From Affinundibacterium macrobrachii (lineage in GTDB: Bacteria > Pseudomonadota > Gammaproteobacteria > Burkholderiales > Burkholderiaceae_D), in assembly GCF_014652415.1 (NCBI RefSeq), contig NZ_BMYT01000001.1, positions 682,001 to 746,000 on the forward strand: a stretch of DNA of 64,000 bases, given 5' to 3'. Under the pieces are notes generated by a model. The model was not told where the DNA came from, made no database searches, and saw nothing but the letters and a program-made list of their open reading frames with translations. Position 1 is the stretch's first letter. Every line of letters begins with the position of its first letter. Positions 46,120 to 55,799 of the stretch are shown piece after piece. The translations under genes and the position numbers were made by a program.

Positions 46120-47049
46120 TTAATCGCCGCCATCTCTATGCTGTGCTTCTGCTGCTTCGATCGCTGTAATCCAATTTAGCCGCGCGGTTTGTGCACGACT
46201 GTAAATTGCTTCTAAAGCAGCGCTATCATTAGATTCTAAACTTGCGCGCAATTGATTTAATTTGACACTATAAGAATCCAACTCCTCCAAAATCGCATCG
46301 CGATTAGCTAGACTAATATCGCGCCACATCTCTGGTGAAGATCCTGCAATACGCGTGAAATCACGAAAGCCACTTGCCGCATATTGAAACAAACGATCTG
46401 CGTGCGGTTTTGCAGCGATATCATCAACCAATGCGTAAGCCAACAGATGCGGCAAATGGCTCACAGAGGCAAATACTTGATCATGCTCCTGTGGGCTTAA
46501 ATAATGAATGATGGCACCACAAACACGCCATGCTTGCGCAAGCAATTCAACTGCTTGATCACTATTTTCTGCTAGACGTGTGATCACGACTTTTTTGCCA
46601 ACATACAAATCATCGATAGCTGCTTCAGGGCCATTTTTTTCACGCCCCGCAATCGGATGCGCGGGGATAAATTGCGCGATTTTTTCATGCAAGGCATTTC
46701 GTGCAGCGCGCACGACATCGGCTTTGGTACTGCCGGCGTCTGTGACTAAAGTGTTTGCACCCAAATATGGATAAATCGCGCTGAGTATCTTTTCGGTTTG
46801 CGCAACAGGTGTCGCGATCACAATCAAATCCGCATCGACAACCGCTGATGCGATATCGTCGGTAAAGCTGTCGATAATATTTAGCTGTTTCGCACTCTCC
46901 AAAGACGCTAAGTGGCGGTCTAATCCGACAACATGCGTTACTGCGTTCGCCTTTTCTAAAGACAAAGCGAAGGAGCCGCCAATCAGGCCAACGCCGAACA
47001 AAACAACTTTATTAAAGAGTGGACGCAGATGCGTCGCTTGTTTTTCCAT
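46120..47049 (-). CDS. tyrA: Prephenate dehydrogenase
   Basis: 309 aa. The Rossmann motif VVLFGVGLIGGSFALSLEKANAVTHVVGLDR is at the N-terminus, followed by DADLIVIATPVAQTEKIL, TDAGSTKADVV, FIPAHPIAGREKNGPEAAIDDLY and HDQVFASVSHLPHLLAYAL, all typical of TyrA. It makes 4-hydroxyphenylpyruvate. No ACT domain is visible. It lies between aroA and pheA, with a short CTACTTATAC tandem duplication (46096-46115) just behind the gene. Confidence 0.95.
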   Translation of the reverse strand: MEKQATHLRPLFNKVVLFGVGLIGGSFALSLEKANAVTHVVGLDRHLASLESAKQLNIIDSFTDDIASAVVDADLIVIATPVAQTEKILSAIYPYLGANTLVTDAGSTKADVVRAARNALHEKIAQFIPAHPIAGREKNGPEAAIDDLYVGKKVVITRLAENSDQAVELLAQAWRVCGAIIHYLSPQEHDQVFASVSHLPHLLAYALVDDIAAKPHADRLFQYAASGFRDFTRIAGSSPEMWRDISLANRDAILEELDSYSVKLNQLRASLESNDSAALEAIYSRAQTARLNWITAIEAAEAQHRDGGD

Positions 47050-47092
47050 CTTTATGCCAGTTCAAATGCTTTGCACTACTTTGTCGTTTGTA

Positions 47093-47176
47093 TTGTCACC
47101 CCTGCGAAGGCACGAGCCTAATGTCTTTGCTTAATCAACAAACGCCACTAGATTCCCGCCTTCGCGGGAATGACAA
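47093..47176. repeat. Inverted-repeat element between tyrA and pheA
   Basis: 19-nt arms TTGTCACCCCTGCGAAGGC (47093-47111) and GCCTTCGCGGGAATGACAA (47158-47176) pair with three mismatches. The form (CCCGCCTTCGCGGGAATGAC) is that of a widespread intergenic repeat in proteobacteria. It has no coding sense. Confidence 0.65.
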
Positions 47177-47207
47177 ACATATGAAATTAATGGGAAGCTA
47201 CCGCACC

Positions 47208-48281
47208 TCAAACCGTGCAAGGATACGATCCGAGAATTTTAAAAAAGGCCGCATCCTGATTCAACTCTTCCATCGCCGCTTTGACCTTAGCATCCATCGC
47301 GTGCCCCTCGACATCAACGTAGAAGTAATATTCCCAATTGCCGGTGCGTGCTGGACGTGATTCGAAGCGCGTCATTGATACACCGTGCTTAGACAGAGGT
47401 GCCAACAAATTGTAAACAGCACCCGCCTTATTTGGCGTCGCTAACACGATAGAAGTTTGATCCTTGCCGCTAGGCGTTGTATTCAAATGCCCCACCACAG
47501 CAAAGCGCGTGCGATTATGTGGGTCGTCTTGAATATGCGCACTGACGATTCCCAGATTGTATTGATGACCGGCGATTTCACTCGCAATCGCCGCCACGCT
47601 GTAATCAGCACTCGCCATACGCGCAGCTTCTGCATTCGATGCAACCGCTTGTCGCTCGACGTGCGGGTAATGTTGATTGAGCCAAGCCTGACACTGCGCC
47701 AGTGCTTGCGAATGCGCGCAAATACGTGTCACGCCTTCCATAGTACCGGACTTACTCATCAGGCTGTGTTGCACAGGAATCGCAACTTCCCCGCTAATCG
47801 CCAAACTCGTTTGCAATAACAAATCGAGAGTGCGATTAATAGCGCCCTCAGACGAATTTTCAATCGGCACCACGCCAAAATCGGCCGTACCTGCTTCGGT
47901 CGCACGGAATACTTCGTCGATAGAAATGCAAGGCAAAGCTTCGATCGCGTGACCGAATTGCTTATACACCGCTTGTTCGCTAAAAGTACCAACGGGACCC
48001 AAGAATGCCACCACCACACGCCGCTCTAGCGCACGACAGGCGGACATCACTTCGCGGAAAATTAATTGAATATCTTCGTTGAGCAAAGGTCCCGTATTTT
48101 TTGCTGCCATGTTGCGCAAGACCTGCGCCTCACGTTCAGGTCTAAATACTGGCGCGTTAGTTTCTGCTTTCACATGCCCAACTTCTTGCGCGACCATCGC
48201 ACGTTGATTGAGTAATTCCAAAATCGCCGCGTCGATCGCATCGATTTTTTCTCTAAGAGGAAGTAATTTATTGTCGTTCAT
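47208..48281 (-). CDS. pheA: Bifunctional chorismate mutase / prephenate dehydratase
   Basis: 357 aa. An AroQ-type mutase (about 1-90) has LPLREKIDAIDAAILELLNQRAMVAQEVGHVKA. A prephenate dehydratase domain (about 92-270) follows with FLGPVGTFSEQAVYKQFG, FGVVPIENSSEGAINRTLDLLL and DDPHNRTRFAVVG, and the C-terminal ACT domain (about 275-355) has KDQTSIVLATPNKAGAVYNLLAPLSKHGVSMTRFESRPARTGNWEYYFYVDVEGH. The ESRP motif and ACT domain indicate feedback by phenylalanine. No leader peptide or attenuator was seen upstream. The gene is separated from serC by the orphan and repeat region 48282-48992. Confidence 0.96.
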   Translation of the reverse strand: MNDNKLLPLREKIDAIDAAILELLNQRAMVAQEVGHVKAETNAPVFRPEREAQVLRNMAAKNTGPLLNEDIQLIFREVMSACRALERRVVVAFLGPVGTFSEQAVYKQFGHAIEALPCISIDEVFRATEAGTADFGVVPIENSSEGAINRTLDLLLQTSLAISGEVAIPVQHSLMSKSGTMEGVTRICAHSQALAQCQAWLNQHYPHVERQAVASNAEAARMASADYSVAAIASEIAGHQYNLGIVSAHIQDDPHNRTRFAVVGHLNTTPSGKDQTSIVLATPNKAGAVYNLLAPLSKHGVSMTRFESRPARTGNWEYYFYVDVEGHAMDAKVKAAMEELNQDAAFFKILGSYPCTV

Positions 48282-48307
48282 TTGAAAACCTAAAAACCGT
48301 TTTGGGA

Positions 48308-48412
48308 TAGGTCTTACGCAAAACAGACGCTGGCGTTGTTGCGTTCGCCTCGCCGTACATACGTACTGTCTTCGGCTCCGCGCCTAGCCAGCACAATTTT
48401 GCGTAAGTCCTA
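48308..48412. repeat. Inverted-repeat element upstream of pheA
   Basis: 16-bp arms TAGGTCTTACGCAAAA (48308-48323) and TTTTGCGTAAGTCCTA (48397-48412) pair with one mismatch. A central GTACATACGTAC (48355-48366) can fold back. The inside carries GCGCCTAGC (48380-48388), shared reverse-complemented with the element at 43880-43975. Confidence 0.65.
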
Positions 48413-48596
48413 CAAAATTCATTGAAGCACAAAGTTTCAATGAAAAATATTAAGCAAGACTATCAATCTTATTCAAGCTTTTGACTTGACCCATCAGCGC
48501 CACGGTTTCTAGGTGATGGTGGGTACCATGCGAAGAAAGGGCTGATGATGCAGATAAATTTTATTTATATCCAAGCGATCCAACAAAAAGCTCAAA

Positions 48597-48667
48597 TGTA
48601 GGGCGGGTGCAACCCGCGCTACTTACAAGCTCGAGATTCTGGCGACGCGGGTTTCACCCGCCCTACA
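48597..48667. repeat. Inverted-repeat element between pheA and the small orphan
   Basis: 22-nt arms (48597-48618 and 48646-48667) begin TGTAGGGCGGGTG and end CACCCGCCCTACA and differ from perfect pairing at one base. The sequence type is a common short intergenic repeat. Confidence 0.7.
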
Positions 48668-48726
48668 AACTAGTCGCCCGTAAATTTAATATAAGTATGT
48701 AATTGATCGATTGATCGTTCAACCAA

Positions 48727-48987
48727 TCAGATTACTTTCTCTAAGTGCTCACGAAATTTCGAATCGTCTTGTTTTTTCGCCTCGCTCCGCAATTCTTCAA
48801 GTAATAATCTTATCTGGGCCTGATTAAAAATCGTGTCCCCTGCGCAATCAACAAACCGTAAACAAAAAGAATCCGATAGCTTTGGCCATGTAGTCATCGC
48901 AAGCTTCGAGATTACCTGTTGAGAATCGAAAACCTCCTGCTTTTCTTCGTGCCGTTCATTGATCCACGCAACATTAACGCCCATCAT
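48727..48987 (-). CDS. Small protein of unknown function between serC and pheA
   Basis: 86 aa; I do not recognise a named function. It starts 5 bp after the serC stop with AGGA in the right place, so it is probably translated from the serC message. Features: a charged N-terminal helix (WINERHEEKQEVFDSQQVISKLA), a middle block SFCLRFVDCAGDTIFNQAQIRLLLEELRSEAKKQ, and an acidic/basic tail. The FVDxxGDTIFNQxQ phrase looks like a conserved core of orphan proteins I have seen in other proteobacteria, but I cannot name the family. Its presence is odd for this operon, where pheA usually follows serC directly. Two repeat elements lie just downstream. Confidence 0.75.
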   Translation of the reverse strand: MMGVNVAWINERHEEKQEVFDSQQVISKLAMTTWPKLSDSFCLRFVDCAGDTIFNQAQIRLLLEELRSEAKKQDDSKFREHLEKVI

Positions 48988-48992
48988 GAATC

Positions 48993-50105
48993 CTAACTCT
49001 TAAAAGTATTCTGCGTCGCAAAATCTCGCATAAACGCCACCAAAGCCTGCACACCTTCAATCGGCATCGCGTTATAAATCGACGCACGCATGCCGCCGAC
49101 TGATTTATGCCCTTTCAGCTGCAACAATCCACGTTCTTTCGCGGATGTCAAAAACGCGGCATTTAAGGATTCGTCTTTCAAATAGAAAGGCACGTTCATG
49201 CGGGAACGGAATTCTTTCGCGACTTTCGTCACATAGAAATCGGTGCTATCCAAAAAGTCATACAGCAAATTGGCTTTCGCAATGTTTTGACGCTCCATCG
49301 CAGCTACGCCGCCCTGCCGCTTCAACCATTGGAACACTAAGCCAGCAATATAAATAGAATAGGTCGGTGGCGTGTTGTACATCGAATCATTGTCCGCCAC
49401 ATTTTTCCAATCAAAGGCCGACGGGCAAATGGATAAGGCGGAGCCTAATAAATCTTCTCGCACAATAACCAAGGTTAAACCCGCAGGGCCGATGTTCTTT
49501 TGCGCACCGCCAAATATCACGCCGTATTTGGTAACATCAATCTCGCGCGACAAAATATGCGAGGACATATCGGCTACTAAAGGGGCATTATTGGTTTGCG
49601 CAGCGACGTCAGGGACAAAATGATATTCGACGCCGTCTATCGTCTCGTTGGTGCACAAATGCACGTAAGCAGGGTCAGCACTCAATTGCCAACTGCTGAG
49701 ATCTGGAACCACGTCAAAACCTGTCGCTTGGCTCGACGCTGCAACGTTCACATTTGCGTATTTTTGCGCTTCCTTAATTGATTTTCCACTCCAAGATCCG
49801 GTATGAATAAAATCAATCGTCGCAGGCTGTGCTTTACGCCCAACCAAATTCATAGGAATGATCGCATTTTCGCCAAGGCCGCCGCCCTGCAAAAACAAGA
49901 CTTTATAGTTGGAAGGAACGTTCAATAGCTCGCGCAAATCGGCTTGGGCTTGCGCCAAGATAGACATAAATTCTGGACCGCGATGACTCATTTCCATCAC
50001 CGACATGCCGCTACCATGCCAATCTAACATTTCACTCGCTGCCTGTTGCAAGACTTCTTTAGGTAAGACGGCTGGGCCGGCTGAGAAATTGTAGATCGTC
50101 GTCAT
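48993..50105 (-). CDS. serC: Phosphoserine aminotransferase
   Basis: 370 aa from ATG 50105 ([27 protein letters not shown]); the longer frame to 50168 runs into an inverted-repeat element and is not protein-like. It is a PLP aminotransferase with the active-site Lys in [18 protein letters not shown]. Further motifs are [33 protein letters not shown] and the C-terminal [31 protein letters not shown]. It makes 3-phosphoserine for serine and pyridoxal synthesis. Confidence 0.96.
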   Translation of the reverse strand: MTTIYNFSAGPAVLPKEVLQQAASEMLDWHGSGMSVMEMSHRGPEFMSILAQAQADLRELLNVPSNYKVLFLQGGGLGENAIIPMNLVGRKAQPATIDFIHTGSWSGKSIKEAQKYANVNVAASSQATGFDVVPDLSSWQLSADPAYVHLCTNETIDGVEYHFVPDVAAQTNNAPLVADMSSHILSREIDVTKYGVIFGGAQKNIGPAGLTLVIVREDLLGSALSICPSAFDWKNVADNDSMYNTPPTYSIYIAGLVFQWLKRQGGVAAMERQNIAKANLLYDFLDSTDFYVTKVAKEFRSRMNVPFYLKDESLNAAFLTSAKERGLLQLKGHKSVGGMRASIYNAMPIEGVQALVAFMRDFATQNTFKS

Positions 50106-50129
50106 GGCATTCAAGCTTTTGTATTCAAA

Positions 50130-50245
50130 CGTAGGGTGGGCACGTTTTTGTGCCCACGCGTCCGGCAAACGCCGGAGATTTTTTCATTAGTTTTCGAAGT
50201 ATTTTAAGCGTAACGCGTGGGCACATACACCGTGCCCACCCTACG
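50130..50245. repeat. Nested inverted-repeat element between serC and gyrA
   Basis: Perfect 15-bp outer arms CGTAGGGTGGGCACG (50130-50144) and CGTGCCCACCCTACG (50231-50245). Inside, perfect 12-bp arms GTGCCCACGCGT (50150-50161) and ACGCGTGGGCAC (50213-50224) enclose a CCGGC-AAAC-GCCGG hairpin (50162-50175). It ends 1 bp before the gyrA stop codon and may add termination there. The outer arms match a common short intergenic repeat style. Confidence 0.8.
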
Positions 50246-50246
50246 A

Positions 50247-52889
50247 TTATTCTTCGACAGGTGCATCACCGTTAGCATCACCAGCCTCAGTATCCGCGAC
50301 TTCCGGATCAGCATCCGTTTCCACGATACGCTGCAAACCCGAGAGTTTGGTACCATCTTCTACCGCGATCAAAGTCACGCCTTGTGTCGCACGACCCATT
50401 TCACGGATTTCAGAAACGCGGGTACGGATCAACACGCCACCAGTGGTAATCAACATGATTTCATCAGTAGGTTCTACCAAGGTCGCTGCAACGACCTTAC
50501 CGTTACGTTCTGAAGTTTGGATGGCAATCATACCTTTGGTGCCGCGACCATGACGTGTGTATTCCGTAATTGGCGTGCGTTTGCCGAAGCCATTTTCAGT
50601 TGCCGTCAAAACGGATTGTTGTTCATTTTCTGCCACCAACAAGGCGATGACTTGTTGACCTTCTTCCAGATTCATACCACGCACACCACGTGCGGTACGC
50701 CCCATAGGCCGCACATCGTTCTCATCAAAACGCACGGCTTTACCGGCATCTGAGAACAACATGACATCGTGCTTACCATCGGTCAGAGCAGCGCCGATCA
50801 AGAAGTCACCCTCATCCAAATCGACTGCAATAATGCCCGCCTTGCGAGGATTACTGAAATCAGTCAATGGCGTTTTCTTTACGGTACCAAGACTGGTCGA
50901 CATGAAGACATAATGATCTTCTGGGAAGCTACGATTATCACCAGACAATGGCAAGATCACCGTGATCTTTTCACCCTCTTGCAACGGGAACATATTCACA
51001 ATCGGCTTACCACGTGAATTACGTGAACCTTGCGGCACTTCATACACTTTCAACCAGTACATACGGCCACGGTTAGAGAAGCACAAGATGTAATCATGGG
51101 TATTCGCGACGAAGAGTTGTTCGATCCAATCGTCATCTTTCGTCGCGGCCGCTTGCTTACCACGTCCACCACGTTTTTGCGCACGGTATTCGGACAATGG
51201 TTGTGACTTCATATAACCAGTGTGCGATAAGGTGACAACCATATCGACAGGGGTAATCAAATCTTCGGTTTCTAAATCAGTCGCATTCAAGACGATTTCG
51301 GAACGACGTGCATCTTTATTGCCGATACCATATTCGTTCATGCAAGCTGTCATTTCGTCCGTAATGATGACAGTGACGCGCTCTGGCTTAGACAAAATAT
51401 CCAAGAGATCAGCGATCTCTGCCATCACATCTTTGTATTCATTGACAATCTTGTCTTGTTCCAAGCCAGTCAAGCGTTGCAAACGCATTTGCAAAATTTC
51501 TTGGGCTTGGTCGTCAGACAATTTATACAAACCATCTGGCTGGATACCATAGTGCTTAGGCAAACTCTCAGGGCGGAATGCTTCGATACCACCTGGATTA
51601 TCAGCCGCTGTGCGCGTCAACATTTCACGCACCATGGCGCTATCCCAAGCGCGCGTCATCAATTCTTGTTTCGCAATCGGTGGCGTTGGGGCTGCTTTAA
51701 TAATCGCGATAAAATCATCGATATTTGCTAATGCGACCGCCAAACCTTCCAACACATGACCGCGATCACGCGCTTTGCGTAATTCAAATACGGTGCGGCG
51801 TGTGACCACTTCGCGACGATGCGACAAGAAGCATTCCAGCATTTGCTTCAAGTTCAACAACTTCGGTTGACCATTCACCAAGGCCACCATATTCATACCA
51901 AACGTGTCTTGCAATTGCGTTTGTTTGTACAAATTATTCAAGACGACTTCAGGAACTTCACCGCGCTTCAATTCGATCACAACGCGCATACCCGACTTAT
52001 CGGATTCATCGCGAATATCAGAAATGCCTTCGAGCTTTTTATCGCGAACGTTTTCAGCGATACGCTCCAGCAAGGATTTTTTATTCACTTGGTACGGCAA
52101 CTCATCAACGATGATCGCGGTACGGCCTTCTTTACCAAATTCTTCAAAGTGCGTCTTAGCGCGCATCACCACGCGACCACGGCCAGTACGATAGCCATCA
52201 CGCACACCAGATACACCATAGATCAAACCTGCGGTTGGAAAATCTGGTGCCGGAATGATTTCGATCAATTCATCAATCGTGCATTCTGGATTACGCAGCA
52301 CATGCAAAGCGCCGTTGATAATTTCAGTGATATTGTGTGGTGGAATATTCGTCGCCATACCGACCGCAATACCAGAAGATCCATTGATCAACAGATTTGG
52401 AATACGGGTTGGCAAAACTGATGGTTCTTTTTCTTTACCGTCATAGTTAGGCACGAAATCGACGGTTTCCTTGTCGATGTCTGCCAAAATTTCATTTGCG
52501 ATCTTGTCCAAGCGACACTCGGTGTAACGCATCGCAGCCGCATTATCGCCATCGACAGAACCAAAGTTGCCCTGACCATCGACCAGTGTGTAACGCAAAG
52601 AAAAGTCCTGCGCCATACGCACCAAGGTATCGTAAATGGAAGCATCGCCATGCGGGTGATACTTACCCATAACTTCACCGACCACACGCGCACATTTGAC
52701 GAATGGGCGGTTGTAGACATTATTCATTTCATGCATCGCGAACAAAACGCGTCTATGCACAGGCTTTAAACCATCACGCACATCCGGCAAAGCACGACCA
52801 ACGATTACGCTCATGGCGTAGTCGAGGTAGCTCTTGCGCATTTCTTCTTCAAGGGAAATCGGGAGTGTTTCTTTTGCGAATTGATCCAT
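50247..52889 (-). CDS. gyrA: DNA gyrase subunit A
   Basis: 880 aa from ATG 52889 ([40 protein letters not shown]). The breakage-rejoining domain has [11 protein letters not shown] around the catalytic Tyr. The GyrA-box QKRGGRGKQ is intact, and the C-terminal beta-pinwheel repeats ([29 protein letters not shown]) are complete. In the quinolone region the sequence is [19 protein letters not shown]: Ala at 83 and Ser at 84, the reverse of the E. coli Ser83-Ala84. The Asp at 87 is present. The acidic C-terminal tail is [22 protein letters not shown]. It works with GyrB, encoded elsewhere. Confidence 0.97.
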   Translation of the reverse strand: MDQFAKETLPISLEEEMRKSYLDYAMSVIVGRALPDVRDGLKPVHRRVLFAMHEMNNVYNRPFVKCARVVGEVMGKYHPHGDASIYDTLVRMAQDFSLRYTLVDGQGNFGSVDGDNAAAMRYTECRLDKIANEILADIDKETVDFVPNYDGKEKEPSVLPTRIPNLLINGSSGIAVGMATNIPPHNITEIINGALHVLRNPECTIDELIEIIPAPDFPTAGLIYGVSGVRDGYRTGRGRVVMRAKTHFEEFGKEGRTAIIVDELPYQVNKKSLLERIAENVRDKKLEGISDIRDESDKSGMRVVIELKRGEVPEVVLNNLYKQTQLQDTFGMNMVALVNGQPKLLNLKQMLECFLSHRREVVTRRTVFELRKARDRGHVLEGLAVALANIDDFIAIIKAAPTPPIAKQELMTRAWDSAMVREMLTRTAADNPGGIEAFRPESLPKHYGIQPDGLYKLSDDQAQEILQMRLQRLTGLEQDKIVNEYKDVMAEIADLLDILSKPERVTVIITDEMTACMNEYGIGNKDARRSEIVLNATDLETEDLITPVDMVVTLSHTGYMKSQPLSEYRAQKRGGRGKQAAATKDDDWIEQLFVANTHDYILCFSNRGRMYWLKVYEVPQGSRNSRGKPIVNMFPLQEGEKITVILPLSGDNRSFPEDHYVFMSTSLGTVKKTPLTDFSNPRKAGIIAVDLDEGDFLIGAALTDGKHDVMLFSDAGKAVRFDENDVRPMGRTARGVRGMNLEEGQQVIALLVAENEQQSVLTATENGFGKRTPITEYTRHGRGTKGMIAIQTSERNGKVVAATLVEPTDEIMLITTGGVLIRTRVSEIREMGRATQGVTLIAVEDGTKLSGLQRIVETDADPEVADTEAGDANGDAPVEE

Positions 52890-53471
52890 TGGCGGTCAGA
52901 CTTGTCTAAATGCTTAAATATTTGCTTAAAAATGCAGCAGTAAGCTTGGTTAAAATAACAAGCCAGCACGAGGCTGGCGGAAGACCTACATATGCTAACT
53001 AAATCTCAAGTGCCACTTACGCGAACTCTTTTTGGAATTTAGTATTCAACTGTTCATTTTAGCACGGCTACTATATGAAATTAGGGTTTTTATAGCCTGA
53101 GAAGACTGCATCACAGACTGATACAAAATTCACCAATAAAAAATCTATCAACACCACCACAAACCCGGCATTACAAAATCACATTCCTATCAACGGCACC
53201 TACTGCAAAAATCCTGTTGCCAAAAAAAGACATAAACATCGCAGACTCTAATTAGAGCGAAGACGAATTGAGTTCAACAAAGTGGACTTGTGGCAAACTC
53301 TTTCTGTCGCATCGCACAAGGTATTCATTGATTTAGAATAATTCTGCTATGACAGTCACACTGTTGTCATCGAGCACGTGATAAAATTCTACTGTTACAG
53401 ATTTTGTATCTTGCATTTTTGCATCTTTTAACGCAGTTCATCTGCGATTATTCTCAACCGAGGAAAAATAT
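52890..53471. other. Intergenic region between gyrA and ompA
   Basis: A 582-bp gap between divergent genes. It contains a short hairpin GCCAGC/GCTGGC (52962-52978) in the gyrA leader, an AT-rich middle section, and the ompA leader with a CGCAG/CTGCG hairpin near 53430 and a strong CGAGGAAAAA ribosome site. I did not find a clear promoter or a small gene. Confidence 0.55.
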
Positions 53472-54140
53472 ATGAAACTTTTAGTCAAGCTCGCGATTGC
53501 AGCATCGGCTGTTGCATCATTTGCTGCATCAGCACAAACGATTACTGATATCAAAGCCAACACTCCATATAGCGCGTATGTTCAGGATGCACGTGGCATT
53601 ATCGTTCGCGATCCGTTCGGTTTGTGCTGGCGCACTGGTTATTACACACCTGCAGATGCAGTAGCAGGTTGTGATTTGCCATTGGCACCTCCAAAACCAG
53701 TAGCACCACCGCCACCACCAGCGCCAGTTGCTCCTCCGCCACCACCGCCAGCACCGGCTCCAGCACCAGTTCCAACATCTGAAAAAGTCACTTTTGCAGC
53801 AGATGCTTTCTTTGACTTCGACAAAGCAATTTTGAAGCCAGAAGCTAAAGTAAAACTGGACGACATGACATCCAAGTTGAAAGACGTGAACTTAGAAGTA
53901 ATCGTTGCTGTTGGTCACACAGACTCTGTTGGTACAGACGAATACAACCAAAAATTGTCTATTCGCCGCTCTGAAGCAGTGAAGGCTTACATCATCAGCC
54001 GTGGCATTGATGCAAAGCGTGTTTTCTCTGAAGGCAAAGGTGAAAAACAACCAGTTGCAGACAACAAAACAAAAGAAGGTCGCGCTAAAAACCGCCGCGT
54101 TGAAATCGAAGTGGTTGGTACACGTACAATCAATAAATAA
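53472..54140 (+). CDS. ompA: OmpA-family outer membrane protein
   Basis: 222 aa with a signal peptide (MKLLVKLAIAASAVASFAASAQ) and a strong ribosome site. A short N-terminal region (about 25-70) ends in a Pro/Ala linker (APPKPVAPPPPPAPVAPPPPPP). The OmpA C-terminal domain (about 105-220) carries FDFDKAILKPEAKVKLDDM, VGHTDSVGTDEYNQKLSIRRSEAVKAYIISRGID and NRRVEIEV. This binds peptidoglycan. There is no beta-barrel, so the N-terminal part is unlike E. coli OmpA but like the short Burkholderiales version. It is followed by a strong terminator and is probably highly expressed. Confidence 0.93.
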   Translation: MKLLVKLAIAASAVASFAASAQTITDIKANTPYSAYVQDARGIIVRDPFGLCWRTGYYTPADAVAGCDLPLAPPKPVAPPPPPAPVAPPPPPPAPAPAPVPTSEKVTFAADAFFDFDKAILKPEAKVKLDDMTSKLKDVNLEVIVAVGHTDSVGTDEYNQKLSIRRSEAVKAYIISRGIDAKRVFSEGKGEKQPVADNKTKEGRAKNRRVEIEVVGTRTINK

Positions 54141-54158
54141 GTCAGACTTATTTACGTT

Positions 54159-54185
54159 AAAAAACCCGCTTCGGCGGGTTTTTTT
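54159..54185 (+). terminator. Terminator of ompA
   Basis: AAAAAACCCGC-TTCG-GCGGGTTTTTTT hairpin with a UUCG tetraloop directly behind ompA. Confidence 0.95.
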
Positions 54186-54330
54186 ATTGGCAATCAAAGA
54201 AGTCTAAATTTCTTTTATAGCGAGCTCTAGTTAAAACAACTTCCAGCCTTATTTACTCTAAAATAGCGCGTTATCTTAGATTAGACTTGAATCGTCACAT
54301 AACGGACTGCCAACATTAGCAAATTTTCCT

Positions 54331-55056
54331 ATGACAATGAATACTTCGAACCATGCAGCAAGTAATGTCGATCCCTCTGAAATTCAGAAATTCAGCGACT
54401 TGGCACATCGTTGGTGGGATCCCAGCTCAGAATTTAAACCTTTGCATGAGATCAATCCCTTACGATTAGAATGGATCAACAACTTAGCGCCTTTAGCAGG
54501 AAAAAAAGTCATCGATATTGGGTGCGGCGGCGGCATTTTAGCCGAATCAATGGCAAAGAAAAATGCGCAAGTCACTGGTATCGATTTATCTGAAAAGGCA
54601 CTAAAAGTTGCCGATCTACATAGCCTTGAGTCTGGCGTTCAAGTTCGATACGAGAAAATTGCAGCCGAAGACATAGCACAGCGAGAAGCCGGCCAATACG
54701 ACGTCGTAACTTGTATGGAGATGCTAGAACACGTACCTGATCCATCTTCAGTCATTCGTGCCTGCGCAAGCTTGGTCAAACCCGGTGGAAAAGTGTTTTT
54801 CTCGACTATCAATCGTAATCCCAAAGCCTATCTGTTTGCAATCATTGGCGCCGAATATCTTTTACAAATGCTACCGAAAGGTACGCATGATTATGAAAAG
54901 TTCATCACGCCAGCGGAGCTAACACAAGACATTCGCAATGCCGGACTGATCGTTGATGCCATGAAAGGCATGAGCTACAACCCTATCAGCAAAATTTACT
55001 CACTCAATCAAGATACTAGCGTTAACTATCTAGTTGCCTGCACTCGCCCACTATGA
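54331..55056 (+). CDS. ubiG: Ubiquinone biosynthesis O-methyltransferase UbiG
   Basis: 241 aa. The N-terminus [38 protein letters not shown] is the UbiG signature. The SAM-binding loop is [16 protein letters not shown], and [68 protein letters not shown] follows. It methylates two hydroxyl positions of the ubiquinone ring precursor. No Shine-Dalgarno is obvious before ATG 54331. It overlaps gph by 4 bp (ATGA). Confidence 0.96.
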   Translation: MTMNTSNHAASNVDPSEIQKFSDLAHRWWDPSSEFKPLHEINPLRLEWINNLAPLAGKKVIDIGCGGGILAESMAKKNAQVTGIDLSEKALKVADLHSLESGVQVRYEKIAAEDIAQREAGQYDVVTCMEMLEHVPDPSSVIRACASLVKPGGKVFFSTINRNPKAYLFAIIGAEYLLQMLPKGTHDYEKFITPAELTQDIRNAGLIVDAMKGMSYNPISKIYSLNQDTSVNYLVACTRPL

Positions 55057-55730
55057 TTACACCAAAAGCTGTTCTATTTGACCTCGACGGCACCTTAGCA
55101 GATACTGCTCCCGACCTCGCCGCAGCGGTCAATTTAATGCGTACAAAACGTGGCTTGGAGCCAGCCCCCTACCTTAGCTTAAGACCATTCGCCTCGGCTG
55201 GTGCACGTGGACTAATTGGGGCGGCATTTCAGATAAACCCAGATCATGCTGAATATGAAGCTATGCGTGTAGAGTTTCTTGCCAACTATGAATCTGCGAT
55301 TGCAGCTCAAAGTAAATTATTTTCTGGCGTGAAAGAACTGATTTCCGGCTTAGAAAATCTTGACGTCACATGGGGCATCATTACAAACAAAGCAGCAAGA
55401 TTTACCACGCCATTAATTCCGCTTATCGGCTTAGAAAAAGCAGCTTGTGTGATCTCAGGTGACACAACTGCACATGCAAAACCACATCCAGAACCCCTCT
55501 TGGAAGCAGCAAGACAGATTAATATAGCACCGTCAGAATGTTGGTATGTTGGCGATGATTTACGCGATATTCAAGCAGCGCAAGCCGCAGGAATGACCAG
55601 CATTGCAGCGGCTTGGGGCTACTGCGGTGCGACTGAGCCGACTCACTGGAAAGCGGATGCAATTTTAGATTCGCCGCTTGAATTACTAGAACTAGTGCGT
55701 GGCAAAGTACAACAAACACAAATCGCCTAA
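55053..55730 (+). CDS. gph: Phosphoglycolate phosphatase, HAD family
   Basis: 225 aa. The HAD motif 1 is [16 protein letters not shown] with the nucleophile Asp; motif 2 is [10 protein letters not shown], the Lys motif is [11 protein letters not shown] and motif 4 is [19 protein letters not shown]. It removes phosphate from 2-phosphoglycolate. A cap domain lies between residues 20 and 85. The ubiG-gph coupling is common in Burkholderiales. Confidence 0.92.
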   Translation: MITPKAVLFDLDGTLADTAPDLAAAVNLMRTKRGLEPAPYLSLRPFASAGARGLIGAAFQINPDHAEYEAMRVEFLANYESAIAAQSKLFSGVKELISGLENLDVTWGIITNKAARFTTPLIPLIGLEKAACVISGDTTAHAKPHPEPLLEAARQINIAPSECWYVGDDLRDIQAAQAAGMTSIAAAWGYCGATEPTHWKADAILDSPLELLELVRGKVQQTQIA

Positions 55731-55757
55731 ATTAAGTTTTGAATCACGACTTGAAAT

Positions 55758-55787
55758 TTGAAACACACGCTCTATATAGAGTATACT
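55758..55787 (+). promoter_or_regulatory. Promoter of ssrA
   Basis: A -35 element TTGAAA (55758-55763) and -10 TATACT (55782-55787) are 18 bp apart and start transcription just before the mature 5' end at 55800. Confidence 0.65.
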
Positions 55788-55799
55788 AAGCATTGCTTT

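Larger units (their letters stand above)
48282..48726. other. Repeat-rich intergenic region upstream of pheA
   Basis: This 445-bp gap has two inverted-repeat elements (48308-48412 and 48597-48667) and no supported gene. A short hairpin CATTGAA/TTCAATG lies at 48420-48442. The pheA promoter is not identifiable. Confidence 0.6.

Noticed and set aside
46096-46120. Short tandem duplication CTACTTATAC x2 behind tyrA
   Set aside because: Only two full copies, no spacer structure; not a CRISPR and too short to interpret.
47208-48726. Attenuation leader for pheA
   Set aside because: No Phe-rich leader peptide was found in the gap upstream; the region is filled by repeat elements.
48987-50168. Longer serC start at 50168
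   Set aside because: The extra N-terminal codons overlap an inverted-repeat element, and the conserved enzyme starts at [11 protein letters not shown].
51819-52421. 200-codon open frame on the plus strand opposite gyrA
   Set aside because: Shadow of gyrA; low-complexity translation (His, Gln, Arg rich), no ribosome site.
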